Shown piece by piece: positions 42,237 through 51,524 of a stretch of 64,000 nucleotides of DNA; the stretch's first letter is position 1; each line of letters opens with the position of its first letter. The DNA comes from Paraplanobispora siamensis (GTDB lineage Bacteria; Actinomycetota; Actinomycetes; Streptosporangiales; Streptosporangiaceae): positions 1-64,000 of the forward strand of contig NZ_BOOJ01000023.1 in NCBI RefSeq assembly GCF_016863175.1, in the 5' to 3' direction. The notes under the pieces are model-generated. The model was given only the letters and a program-made list of their open reading frames with translations. It had not been told where the DNA came from and ran no database searches. Both the position numbers and the translations under genes were made by a program.

Positions 42237-43517
42237 ATGACGCGGACCCCTTGGCTGACAAGTCTAGGCGTCGCCCTCGCCGTGCTGGCGGCGACGACGA
42301 CCGGGTGCTCGGCCGGTGGACGGGCGGGCGCGGAGCGCGTCGAGGTCTCCATGTGGAGTCACTCGGCGGGCAACCCCGCCGAGATCGAGGTGATCAACAG
42401 GATCATCGCCGATTTCAACGCCTCGCAGGACAGGTACACGGTCAAGCCCGAGTTCTTCCCCCAGGCGGCCTACAACGACGCCATCGTCGCCGCCGCCACC
42501 GCGGGCGACCTGCCGTGCCTGCTGGACATGGACGGGCCGGTGATGCCCAACTGGGCCTGGGCCCGGGTGATCGCCCCGCTCGACCTGCCCGAGTCCCTGA
42601 CAGACCAGTTCCTGCCCTCGACGGTCGGCAGGTGGAACGGCCGGATCTACTCGATCGGCTACTGGGACGCGGCGCTGGCGATGTTCGCGCGGCGCTCGGT
42701 GCTGGAGTCCAACGGCGTCCGGGTGCCCACCATGGACCGGCCGTGGACGAAGGACGAGTTCGACGCCGCCCTGGTGACCCTCAAGAACGCCGGCTTCGAG
42801 CACGCCATCGACCTGGGCAACTACGACACCGGTGAATGGTGGCCGTACGCCTACTCGCCGATGCTGCAGAGCTTCGGCGGGGACCTGATCGACCGCGGCA
42901 CGTACCGCACCGCCCAGGGCGCGCTGAACGGACCGCGGGCCGTCGCCTTCGCGCAGTGGTTCCAGAGCCTGTTCACCCGCGGCCTGGCGAGCAAGTCGCC
43001 CACCCCCGACCGGCAGGACTTCCTGCTGGGCAACGTGGCCATCGCCTGGAACGGCAACTGGTCGGCGCCGGACGCGATCGAGAAGTACGGCGAGGACCTG
43101 TTGCTGCTGCCCCCGCCCGACTTCGGCGAGGGGCCGAAGATCGGCGGCGCCTCCTGGCAGTGGGGCCTGTCGGCGAACTGCCCGAGCCTGGACGGGGCCC
43201 GCCGGTACATCGCCTTCTCCCTCAAGCCGGAGTACGTCGCCGCCTTCAGCGAGGAGACCGGGCTCATCCCCGCCACCGACGCCGCCGCGGCGCTGACCGA
43301 GGAGTACGGCCCGGACGGCCGGCTGCACGAGCTGGTCGGCTTCTCCCGCGAGTACGCGGTGATCAGGCCCCCGACGCCCGCCTACTCGGTGATCTCCAGC
43401 GTCTTCGAGAAGACGATGCAGGACGTCATGAACGGCGCGGACGTCCAGACGTCCCTGGACTCCGCCGTCGACCAGATCGACTTCAACCTCGAGTCGAACG
43501 ACAACTACGGCCTGTAG
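42237..43517 (+). CDS. Sugar ABC transporter substrate-binding lipoprotein
   Basis: The 426-residue protein has a lipoprotein signal (LAATTTGC, Cys24) and a cluster-B carbohydrate-binding fold (VEVSMWSHSAGNPAEIEVINRIIADFNA; GEWWPYAYSPMLQSFGGDLI; ENDYG-like C-terminus). It delivers a sugar to the two permeases downstream. The GH32-like neighbour suggests a fructose-containing oligosaccharide. Start ATG at 42237 after GAGAGGA. Confidence 0.87.
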   Translation: MTRTPWLTSLGVALAVLAATTTGCSAGGRAGAERVEVSMWSHSAGNPAEIEVINRIIADFNASQDRYTVKPEFFPQAAYNDAIVAAATAGDLPCLLDMDGPVMPNWAWARVIAPLDLPESLTDQFLPSTVGRWNGRIYSIGYWDAALAMFARRSVLESNGVRVPTMDRPWTKDEFDAALVTLKNAGFEHAIDLGNYDTGEWWPYAYSPMLQSFGGDLIDRGTYRTAQGALNGPRAVAFAQWFQSLFTRGLASKSPTPDRQDFLLGNVAIAWNGNWSAPDAIEKYGEDLLLLPPPDFGEGPKIGGASWQWGLSANCPSLDGARRYIAFSLKPEYVAAFSEETGLIPATDAAAALTEEYGPDGRLHELVGFSREYAVIRPPTPAYSVISSVFEKTMQDVMNGADVQTSLDSAVDQIDFNLESNDNYGL

Positions 43518-43578
43518 GCCGCTTTCCCGCCCTGAGAACCCGGACGCCGGCCACGGCGACCGGGCACGGGAGGTCCGC

Positions 43579-44499
43579 ATGACCGCACGACCCGGGACGT
43601 CCCCCGGACGGAGCAGGACGCACGCCCGCGCGATCGAACGGCGCTCCGCCTGGGCCTTCGTCACCCCCGCGCTGTTCCTGCTGATGCTCTTCCTCGGCGT
43701 CCCCGCGCTGCTCGCGCTGGGCCTGAGCTTCACCAACGCGAGGCTCATCTCCCCGAACGCGCCGGAGTTCACCGGACTGGAGAACTACGTCCGCGCCTTC
43801 ACCAGCGACCCGGTCTTCCTGCGCTCGCTGCTGAACACCTTCTACTTCGCCGCGGTCGTGGTGCCGGTGCAGGCGGGCCTCGGCCTGGCCCTCGCACTGC
43901 TGGTCAACCAGCGCATCCGCGGGGTCAACATCTTCCGCACCGTCTTCTTCCTGCCCGTGGTCACCTCCATGGTCGTCGTCTCCATCCTGTGGACGTTCAT
44001 GTACCAGGAGGACGGCCTGATCAACTCCATGCTCAGCCGTATGACCGGCGGCCTGGTGGAGGGTACGGCCTGGCTGCAGCAGCCCTCCACCGCCATGCCC
44101 GCGATCATCATCCTCTCGGTCTGGCAGGGCGTCGGGTTCCACATGGTGATCTGGCTGGCCGGGCTGCAGACGATCCCCGCGGAGCTGTACGAGGCCGCCA
44201 CCGTGGACGGCGCGGGGGCCTGGCAGCGCTTCCGCAACGTCACCTGGCCGGGACTGCGGCCCACGCTGGTCTTCGTCCTGGTCACCATCACCATCGCCGC
44301 CTTCGGCCTGTTCGTGCAGATCGACGTCATGACCCGGGGCGGTCCGCTCGACTCCACCACCACGATCATCTTCCACGCCGTCAGGAAGGGCTTCCGGGAG
44401 CAGGAGGTCGGCTACGGCGCCGCCCTGTCCCTCATCTTCTTCGTCCTCGTCCTCATCGTGTCGCTCATCCAGCGGCGTCTGACCAGGGAGAACACCTGA
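43579..44499 (+). CDS. Sugar ABC transporter permease (MalF-type)
   Basis: The 306-residue permease has about six membrane helices, beginning with WAFVTPALFLLMLFLGVPALLALGLSF, and an EAA loop (YEAATVDGAGAWQRFRNVTWPGL, near residue 210). It pairs with the following permease, which starts two bases after its stop. No ATPase gene is in the operon, so a shared MsiK-like ATPase is inferred. Confidence 0.9.
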   Translation: MTARPGTSPGRSRTHARAIERRSAWAFVTPALFLLMLFLGVPALLALGLSFTNARLISPNAPEFTGLENYVRAFTSDPVFLRSLLNTFYFAAVVVPVQAGLGLALALLVNQRIRGVNIFRTVFFLPVVTSMVVVSILWTFMYQEDGLINSMLSRMTGGLVEGTAWLQQPSTAMPAIIILSVWQGVGFHMVIWLAGLQTIPAELYEAATVDGAGAWQRFRNVTWPGLRPTLVFVLVTITIAAFGLFVQIDVMTRGGPLDSTTTIIFHAVRKGFREQEVGYGAALSLIFFVLVLIVSLIQRRLTRENT

Positions 44500-44500
44500 C

Positions 44501-45433
44501 ATGGCCACGATCGACCAGGCGCCGGGCGCCGCGGTGACCGCGTCCCGCACGCGGGAGGCGGGCCCGCGGGCGTCCGGGCGCGTCCCGCTGTACCTGCTGC
44601 TCGTCCTGCTCTCGCTCTTCTTCCTGTTCCCCGTCGTCTTCATGCTGGTCTCCAGCCTCAAACCGGACGACCAGATCTTCCAGGACCTCGGAAGCGGGGC
44701 GGCCTTCCTGCCGGTGGGGGAGCTCAGCCTGGACAACTACGCGGGGGTGTTCGACCGGGTGCCCGCGATCCGCTTCCTGCTCAACTCCGTCTTCGTCACC
44801 GTCGTCACCGTCCTGCTCGGCCTGTTCGTCAACAGCCTGGCCGGCTTCGCGCTGTCGCGGATGGAGTGGCGCGGGCGCAAGCTGATCCTCGCGCTGGTCA
44901 TCGCCACGCTGATCATCCCCTTCGAGACCGTGGCGCTGCCGATGGTCTACTGGGTGGCCAAGCTGCCGTGGCTGGAGTTCGAGGGACTGCGCCCGGTGAT
45001 CGAGCAGGGCTGGCTCAACTCCTACCAGGTGCAGATCCTGCCGTTCGTCGCCAACGCCTTCTCCATCTTCCTGTTCGCCCAGTACTTCGGCTCGATCCCC
45101 AGGTCCCTGGACGAGGCCGCCCGGGTGGACGGCTGCGGCTGGTTCCGCATCTACCGCAAGGTCGTCGTCCCCCTGTCCGGCCCGGTGTTCGCCACGGTCG
45201 CCATCCTGACCTTCCTGCCGGTGTGGAACTCCTACCTGTGGCCGCTGATGGTGGTTCAGGAGGAGAGCAAGCGGCCCGTCATGATCGGCGTGCAGTACTT
45301 CAACCAGCTCACCCCGGCCTGGGGGGAGACCATGGCCTACTCGACGCTGATCACGATCCCGGTGCTGGTGGTGTTCCTGTCCTTCCAGCGCGCCTTCGTG
45401 CGCAGCATCGCCGCATCGGGGGTGAAGGGCTGA
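44501..45433 (+). CDS. Sugar ABC transporter permease (MalG-type)
   Basis: The 310-residue permease shows VPLYLLLVLLSLFFLFPVVFML as its first helix, an EAA loop (LDEAARVDGCGWFRIYRKVVVPL, near residue 205) and the usual PVWNSYLWPLMV motif after it. It starts with ATG one base after the upstream stop codon ends and is followed after one base by the hydrolase, so the cluster is tightly coupled. Confidence 0.9.
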   Translation: MATIDQAPGAAVTASRTREAGPRASGRVPLYLLLVLLSLFFLFPVVFMLVSSLKPDDQIFQDLGSGAAFLPVGELSLDNYAGVFDRVPAIRFLLNSVFVTVVTVLLGLFVNSLAGFALSRMEWRGRKLILALVIATLIIPFETVALPMVYWVAKLPWLEFEGLRPVIEQGWLNSYQVQILPFVANAFSIFLFAQYFGSIPRSLDEAARVDGCGWFRIYRKVVVPLSGPVFATVAILTFLPVWNSYLWPLMVVQEESKRPVMIGVQYFNQLTPAWGETMAYSTLITIPVLVVFLSFQRAFVRSIAASGVKG

Positions 45434-45434
45434 G

Positions 45435-46382
45435 ATGGCACTGCGACTGCCCGACCACTGGGTGTGGGACAGCTGGACGGCGGAGGAGGGAGAGCGCAAG
45501 CACCTGTTCTTCCTGCGGGCCTCCCGGGCGCTGCTGGACCCCGAGCTGCGTCACCGGCGGGCGAGCATCGGGCACGCCGTCTCCGCCGACTGGCGCTCAT
45601 GGACGCTCCTTCCGGACGCCCTCGTGCCCGCCGAGCCGGACGCCTGGGACGACCTGGCCACCTGGACCGGGTCCGTGGTGCGCGACGGCGAGGGCTGGCG
45701 CATGTTCTACACGGGCGTCGGCCGGGCCGATCACGGCCTGGTCCAGCGCATCGGCAGCGCCGTCTCCGACGACCTGGTCACCTGGCACCGCGACCGCGCG
45801 ATGCCGGTCCTGGAGGCCGACCCGCGCTGGTACGAGCGGCTCGACCCCGGTTCCTGGACGGACGAGGCCTGGCGTGACCCGCACGTCTTCCGCGACCCCG
45901 GCGGGGACGGCTGGCACATGCTCGTCACCGCCCGCGCGAAGCTGGGACCCGCCGACGGCCGCGGGGTGATCGGCCACGCCCGCAGCCCCGACCTGCGGCA
46001 CTGGGAGGCGGGCCCACCGCTCAGCGCGCCCGCGGGCTTCGGCCATCTCGAAGTGCCCCAGGTCCGCCGCGTCTGCGGGCGCACCGTCCTGGTCTTCTCC
46101 TGCCGGCCCCGGGAGATGGCGCCGGAGCACCCCCTGGCCCGCGCCGACCCGCCCCCCGGCGTCTGGACGGCTCCCGCCGCCGGTCCGACCGGCCCCTTCG
46201 ACATCGCCGGGGCGCGGCCGCTGCGGGCCGGCAGCCTGTACGCCGGGCGGCTGATCGTCGAACCGGACGGCGGGCCGGCCCTGCTCGGGTTCCGCGACAT
46301 GGAGGACGGCCGCTTCGTGGGGGAGATCGCCGACCCCGTGCCGGTCTTCCTCGACGGCGACCTTCTCACGACCGGCCGGTGA
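45435..46382 (+). CDS. GH32/GH68-like five-bladed beta-propeller glycoside hydrolase
   Basis: The 315-residue protein lacks a signal peptide and should act in the cytoplasm on imported sugar. It shows the three-residue catalytic set of clan GH-J/F propeller enzymes: an aspartate in HWVWDSW (Asp12, nucleophile position), the RDP motif in WRDPHVF (147-149) and a glutamate in GHLEVPQ (Glu206, acid/base position). FYTG and repeated WE or WHR strand ends support the propeller. Beta-fructosidase activity is most likely, although GH43-type enzymes look similar. It ends the LacI-ABC operon. Confidence 0.78.
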   Translation: MALRLPDHWVWDSWTAEEGERKHLFFLRASRALLDPELRHRRASIGHAVSADWRSWTLLPDALVPAEPDAWDDLATWTGSVVRDGEGWRMFYTGVGRADHGLVQRIGSAVSDDLVTWHRDRAMPVLEADPRWYERLDPGSWTDEAWRDPHVFRDPGGDGWHMLVTARAKLGPADGRGVIGHARSPDLRHWEAGPPLSAPAGFGHLEVPQVRRVCGRTVLVFSCRPREMAPEHPLARADPPPGVWTAPAAGPTGPFDIAGARPLRAGSLYAGRLIVEPDGGPALLGFRDMEDGRFVGEIADPVPVFLDGDLLTTGR

Positions 46383-46494
46383 CCGGCTCCCGCCGGGACC
46401 GGTCGTCGGCGGCGAGCGCGAGACCCGCGCCCGCCGCGGCGGTCAGCAGGAAGGCCGCCCGGAAGTCCGGATGGCCGGGCGGAGCGTTTCTCAT
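46366..46494 (-). pseudogene. Possible remnant of the C-terminal end of an MFS transporter
   Basis: A 42-codon minus-strand frame encodes GHPDFRAAFLLTAAAGAGLALAA followed by a short charged tail, which looks like the last helix of a major-facilitator permease. It overlaps the hydrolase 3' end by 17 bases and nothing upstream continues the protein. It could equally be a chance frame. Confidence 0.3.
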
Positions 46495-46550
46495 GAAGTT
46501 CCCAGGTGAAGTTTGTAGCACTTTCGACTGAGATTTATGACTATGGGGCG

Positions 46551-47369
46551 ATGGAGCGCGTGCCGCAGGAGGCCGGTACGGCTGAGGCTCAGGGGGCTCA
46601 GGTAGCTCAGGGGGCCGTGGCCGGGAGAGCTCGGCGGTTCGCCGCCGGGGGTGTCGCGCTCGTCCTCGTGGCGGTGCTGGCGTACTGGCTGGGAGGCCGC
46701 GGCGGGAGCGGCGAAGTGGCCGGGTCCGCGCCGAGCGCGACGCCGACGCCCAGTGCGACGCTCACGGTGGCCGACGTCTACAAGAGGGTCGGGCCGTCGG
46801 TGGTGGTCATCCGGGCCGGGAAGTCGCTCGGAACCGGGGTGATCGCGGCCGAGGACGGGACGATCCTGACGGCGCACCACGTCGTCAAAGGCGCCGAGGA
46901 CGTCACCCTGACGTTCGCCGACGGCACCAGGTCGAAGGCCGTCGTCGCGTCGTCGAACCCCAGGCGCGACGTCGCGACCCTCAGGCCCGCGCGACTGCCG
47001 GAGATCGTCGTTCCGGCGACGCTCGGCGGCGCGGTGGCCGTGGGCGCGCCCGTCGTGGCGATCGGCAATCCGCTGGGCCTGACCTACAGCGTCTCCACCG
47101 GCGTCGTGTCGGGTCTCGACCGGACCGCCGGCCGGGCCTCGGAGGACGGCGAGCTGAGCGGGCTCATCCAGTTCGACGCCTCCGTCAACCCGGGCAGCTC
47201 CGGCGGCCCCCTCCTGGACGCCCGCGGCCTGGTCATCGGGATCGTCGTCTCGATCGCCGACCCGGGAGGCGACGAGGCGTTCGCCGGCATCGCGTTCGCG
47301 GTGCCGATCGGCGTCGCTCTGGGCGGCGGCGAAGGCGACGGTCCGCCGGGCGACGGGCCCCTGATCTGA
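46551..47369 (+). CDS. Membrane-anchored HtrA-like trypsin-fold serine protease without PDZ domain
   Basis: The 272-residue protein has a short cytoplasmic N-terminus, one membrane helix (about 31-47) and an external protease domain. The triad is visible as His110 (TAHHVV), Asp140 (RRDVATL) and Ser217 (NPGSSGGP). HtrA proteins usually add one or more PDZ domains; here the chain stops after the protease barrel. Quality control of external proteins is a reasonable inference. It precedes moxR by 47 bases and might be co-transcribed with it. Confidence 0.85.
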   Translation: MERVPQEAGTAEAQGAQVAQGAVAGRARRFAAGGVALVLVAVLAYWLGGRGGSGEVAGSAPSATPTPSATLTVADVYKRVGPSVVVIRAGKSLGTGVIAAEDGTILTAHHVVKGAEDVTLTFADGTRSKAVVASSNPRRDVATLRPARLPEIVVPATLGGAVAVGAPVVAIGNPLGLTYSVSTGVVSGLDRTAGRASEDGELSGLIQFDASVNPGSSGGPLLDARGLVIGIVVSIADPGGDEAFAGIAFAVPIGVALGGGEGDGPPGDGPLI

Positions 47370-47416
47370 CCGAAGCCGACCGGAACCGTCCGAAGCGTCA
47401 GGAGAAGGAACACCAT

Positions 47417-48406
<990 letters not shown>

Positions 48407-48409
48407 GCC

Positions 48410-49318
48410 ATGGCCACCGCCCCAGAGAGACTCCTGCTCCGCCTGGAGTGGAAGGTCGTCCGCAGGCTCGACGGCCGGCTCCAGGGCGACCACCGCACCG
48501 CGCACCGCGGCTCCGGGATCGACTTCACCGGGGTGCGCCCGTACAGCGAGGGCGACGACGCCCGCCACATCGACTGGAACGTGACCGCACGGTTGGACGA
48601 GCCGCATCTGCGCGTGTTCACCGAGGACCGCGAGCTGACGGTGTGGCTCGTGCTCGACCGGTCGGCGTCGATGGCGGCCGGCCGGCCCGGACGCGGCAAG
48701 CACGACGTGCTCGCCGAGCTCGCGCTCGTCCTCGCCCGGCTGTTCGGCCGGGGCGGCAACCGCGTCGGCGCCCTGCTGTTCGACACCGGGATGCTGCGCG
48801 TCGTGCCGCCCGGCACCGGCCGGCGGCACGCGCTGCGGATCGGCGCCGAGCTGGAACGCACCGCGGAACGCGCCACAGGACGCACCGCCGGGGCGCGCGG
48901 CGGCGCCACCACCGACCTGGCGGAGATGCTCGACGCGGCCGGTCGGCTCGCGCGCCGCCGCGCGCTCGTCGTCGTGCTGTCGGACTTCATCGGCGAGGGC
49001 GACTGGGAACGCGCGCTGCAGCGCCTGGTCCGGCGGCACGAGGTGGTCGCCCTGCGGATCGTGGACATCGCCGACGACGTTCTGCCCGAGGCCGGGCTGA
49101 TCGTGGTCGAGGACGCCGAGACCGGCGAGCAGCTCGTCGTCGACTCCGCCGACCCGCTGCTGCGGGTCCGCTTCCGCGAGGCCGTCGACGCCCGCGACGC
49201 CCGGCTCACGACGGGCATGCGCCGGGCCGGGGTGCCCGTCCACCGCATCGACACCGACCGCGACCTGGCCGAGGCCCTGGTCGAGGTCGTCACCCGGACC
49301 CGGGACCGGTCGCCGTGA
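48410..49318 (+). CDS. DUF58 domain protein of the MoxR cluster
   Basis: The 302-residue protein has the DUF58 signature (DFTGVRPYSEGDDARHIDWNVTARL near 45-70) followed by a VWA-like core with a MIDAS-type LVLDRSASMAAG near 85. It starts three bases after the moxR stop. DUF58 proteins are presumed MoxR partners. The stop overlaps a GTG that opens a small frame filling the gap before the next VWA gene. Confidence 0.9.
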   Translation: MATAPERLLLRLEWKVVRRLDGRLQGDHRTAHRGSGIDFTGVRPYSEGDDARHIDWNVTARLDEPHLRVFTEDRELTVWLVLDRSASMAAGRPGRGKHDVLAELALVLARLFGRGGNRVGALLFDTGMLRVVPPGTGRRHALRIGAELERTAERATGRTAGARGGATTDLAEMLDAAGRLARRRALVVVLSDFIGEGDWERALQRLVRRHEVVALRIVDIADDVLPEAGLIVVEDAETGEQLVVDSADPLLRVRFREAVDARDARLTTGMRRAGVPVHRIDTDRDLAEALVEVVTRTRDRSP

Positions 49319-49512
49319 CCGGGTTCTTCGCGGTCGCCGGTGGGGCCGGAGGGGGGAGCTTCATGACCCGGATCGTCAGCGGATGCGGCGCCTCGGCCGC
49401 GAGGTCGGCGAGGTCGGCGAGGTCGGCGGGGGAGGGCCCCATGACCGGGATCGTCAGCGGATGCGGCGCCTCGGCCGCGAGGTCGGCGAGGTCGGCGGGG
49501 GAGGCCCCATGA
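49315..49512 (+). CDS. Possible 65-residue bridging protein with internal duplication
   Basis: A GTG at 49315 overlaps the DUF58 stop (GTGA) and the frame ends in a TGA overlapping the VWA start (ATGA at 49509). Two near-identical 23-26-residue blocks (MTRIVSGCGASAARSARS... and MTGIVSGCGASAARSARS...) make up most of it. Many MoxR clusters encode a small membrane protein here; this frame has no membrane helix and may be a decayed remnant or a coupling device. Not recognised. Confidence 0.35.
   Translation: MTGFFAVAGGAGGGSFMTRIVSGCGASAARSARSARSAGEGPMTGIVSGCGASAARSARSAGEAP
49363..49508 (+). repeat. Tandem duplication of ~70 bp between DUF58 and VWA genes
   Basis: Copy 1 (49363-49440, 78 bases) and copy 2 (49441-49508, 68 bases) are almost identical; they differ mainly by one extra GAGGTCGGC-type 9-mer. 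Each begins with ATGACC, and the true VWA start (49509) is a third ATGACC placed as if a third copy followed. Confidence 0.9.
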
Positions 49513-50459
49513 CCCTGTCCTCTCCGTTGCTGCTGGTCGTCGGGCTGCTCGTCACGGCGGCGCTCGCCTGGGCGGTCGTCGTCTCGGCGCGCCGCCGGAC
49601 GGCCGCGCTGGCCGCGGCCGGTGTCGCCGTGCCGGGCGGCCGCAGGACGTACCTCGGAACCGGCCTGACGGTCGCCGGCGTCGGGGTGCTCGCGGTCGCC
49701 ACCGCCGGACCGGCGGCGATGGTGCCGGTCCCGCGGACCGCGGGCACCGTCATCCTCGCCGTCGACGTCTCCAACAGCATGGGGGCCGACGACGTCGCGC
49801 CCACCCGGCTGGCGGCCGCGCAGCGGGCGGCCCGCGCGTTCGTGACGGCGCAGCCCGACAGCGTGGACATCGGGGTCGTCGCGTTCGAGCGGGGGGCGCT
49901 CACCACCGCGCGGCCCGACGCCGACCACTCCAAGGCGCTCGCGGCCATCGACCGGCTGAAGATCACCGGTGGCACCTCGCTGGCCACGGCCATCACGGGC
50001 TCGCTGTCGGCGATCACGGGCAAGCCGGTGGCCGTCGGCCGCGACGGCACCGCGCCCGACATCGGCTACTGGCCGTCGGCGACGATCGTGATGTTCTCCG
50101 ACGGCCAGAACCAGGGCGCGGACGTCGAACAGGCCGCCGCCGTGGCCCAGCGGGCGGGCGTCCACATCCACACCGTCGGGGTCGGCACCACGGCCGGGGC
50201 GACGGTCACGGTCGAGGGTTACCGCCTGCAGACCTCGCTGGAGGAGGAGACCCTCACCTTGATCGCGCAGACCACCGGCGGCGCCTACCATCCCGCCTCC
50301 GACGTCGCGCGGCTCGACGGGATCGCCGACACGATCGATCTGCGGCTCACCGTCTCCGACGAGCCGCTGCCCCTCGCCGGCGGGCTGATCGGCCTCGCCC
50401 TCGCGCTGCTCACCGCAGGGGCGGCGCTCACCGTGCTCCGATCCGGACGGGTGATCTGA
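49509..50459 (+). CDS. VWA-domain membrane protein (BatA-like)
   Basis: The 316-residue protein has two N-terminal membrane helices (about 7-27 and 50-70), a VWA domain with MIDAS motif VDVSNSMGADD (~93) and GGTSLATAI (~160), and a C-terminal helix (ADEPLPLAGGLIGLALALLTAGAALTVL). It should face outside, as in the Bat/MoxR membrane complexes. The next gene follows with no gap (stop then ATG). Confidence 0.87.
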   Translation: MTLSSPLLLVVGLLVTAALAWAVVVSARRRTAALAAAGVAVPGGRRTYLGTGLTVAGVGVLAVATAGPAAMVPVPRTAGTVILAVDVSNSMGADDVAPTRLAAAQRAARAFVTAQPDSVDIGVVAFERGALTTARPDADHSKALAAIDRLKITGGTSLATAITGSLSAITGKPVAVGRDGTAPDIGYWPSATIVMFSDGQNQGADVEQAAAVAQRAGVHIHTVGVGTTAGATVTVEGYRLQTSLEEETLTLIAQTTGGAYHPASDVARLDGIADTIDLRLTVSDEPLPLAGGLIGLALALLTAGAALTVLRSGRVI

Positions 50460-51503
50460 ATGACGTTCTCATGGCCGTGGGCGCTGTCGTCCGTCCTGAT
50501 CATTCCGCTGATCTTCGTCATCCGCGAGTGGGCGCGGCGCCGCCGCCGCAAGGCCGCCGTGCGCGTCACCTCGATCGCGCTCGTCCGCAGCGCCCTGCCC
50601 GGCCGTACGCGCTGGAGGAGGAAGATCCCCGCGGCGCTGTTCGTCGCCGGGCTCGCGCTGCTCACGGTCGGGGCCGCGCGACCGCAGGCGTCGATGCCGG
50701 TGCCGCGGACGTCGGCGACGATCCTGCTCGCGCTCGACACCTCCGGCTCCATGTGCTCCACGGACGTCGATCCCAACCGCATCACCGCCGCCAAGAAGGC
50801 CGCCGCCGAGTTCATCGAGTCGCAGCGGGGCGGGCCGCGCATCGGCCTGGTCACCTTCGCGGGCACCGCGGGCCTGCTCGTCCCGCCCACCGACGACACC
50901 GACTCGCTGATCGAGGCGCTGGACGGCCTGACCGTGGCCCGCGGCACCGCGATCGGGCAGGCCATGCTCACCTCGATCGACGCGATCGCGGAGGTCGACC
51001 CGTCGGTCGCCCCCAGCGGGGCGACCCCCGGCGACGGCGAGGGCGACGCCAGTGCCGCGATCATCGTGCTCACCGACGGCGCCAACACCCAGGGCGTCGA
51101 CCCCCGGATCGCCGCCCGGGAGGCGGCCCTGCGCCGCGTCCGCGTCTTCACCATCGGTTTCGGCACCACGAACCCGTCCCCGATGGTGTGCGAGAACTCC
51201 CAGTTCGACGGGCGCGGTTTCGGCGGCTGGGGCGGCCGCGGCAGATTCGACAGAGGCCGCAACATCCGCATGATCGACGAGCCCGCGCTCAAGCAGATAG
51301 CCCAGACCACCGGCGGCTCCTACCACCGCGCCGAGAACGCCGACCAGCTCCAGAGCGCTCTGAACGCCCTGCCCGGCAGCTTCACCGTCATCCACCAGCG
51401 GGTCGACGCGGCCGCCGCCTTCGCCGCCGGCGGCGCCGTCCTCATCACCGCGGCCCTGTCCCTGTCCCTGTGGTGGAACCGCCCCCGGGCCCCGGCCCGC
51501 TGA
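50460..51503 (+). CDS. VWA-domain membrane protein (BatB-like)
   Basis: The 347-residue paralogue of the preceding gene has two N-terminal helices, MIDAS motif LDTSGSMCSTDVDPNR (~99) and ARGTAIGQAM (~160), and a C-terminal membrane helix. Relative to the upstream protein it has an extra Gly/Phe-rich loop (GRGFGGWGGRGRFDRGRN, ~250). It ends the MoxR operon and converges on the methyltransferase gene with a 21-base gap. Confidence 0.87.
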   Translation: MTFSWPWALSSVLIIPLIFVIREWARRRRRKAAVRVTSIALVRSALPGRTRWRRKIPAALFVAGLALLTVGAARPQASMPVPRTSATILLALDTSGSMCSTDVDPNRITAAKKAAAEFIESQRGGPRIGLVTFAGTAGLLVPPTDDTDSLIEALDGLTVARGTAIGQAMLTSIDAIAEVDPSVAPSGATPGDGEGDASAAIIVLTDGANTQGVDPRIAAREAALRRVRVFTIGFGTTNPSPMVCENSQFDGRGFGGWGGRGRFDRGRNIRMIDEPALKQIAQTTGGSYHRAENADQLQSALNALPGSFTVIHQRVDAAAAFAAGGAVLITAALSLSLWWNRPRAPAR

Positions 51504-51524
51504 GCCGCCCGCCGGTTCCGCGGC

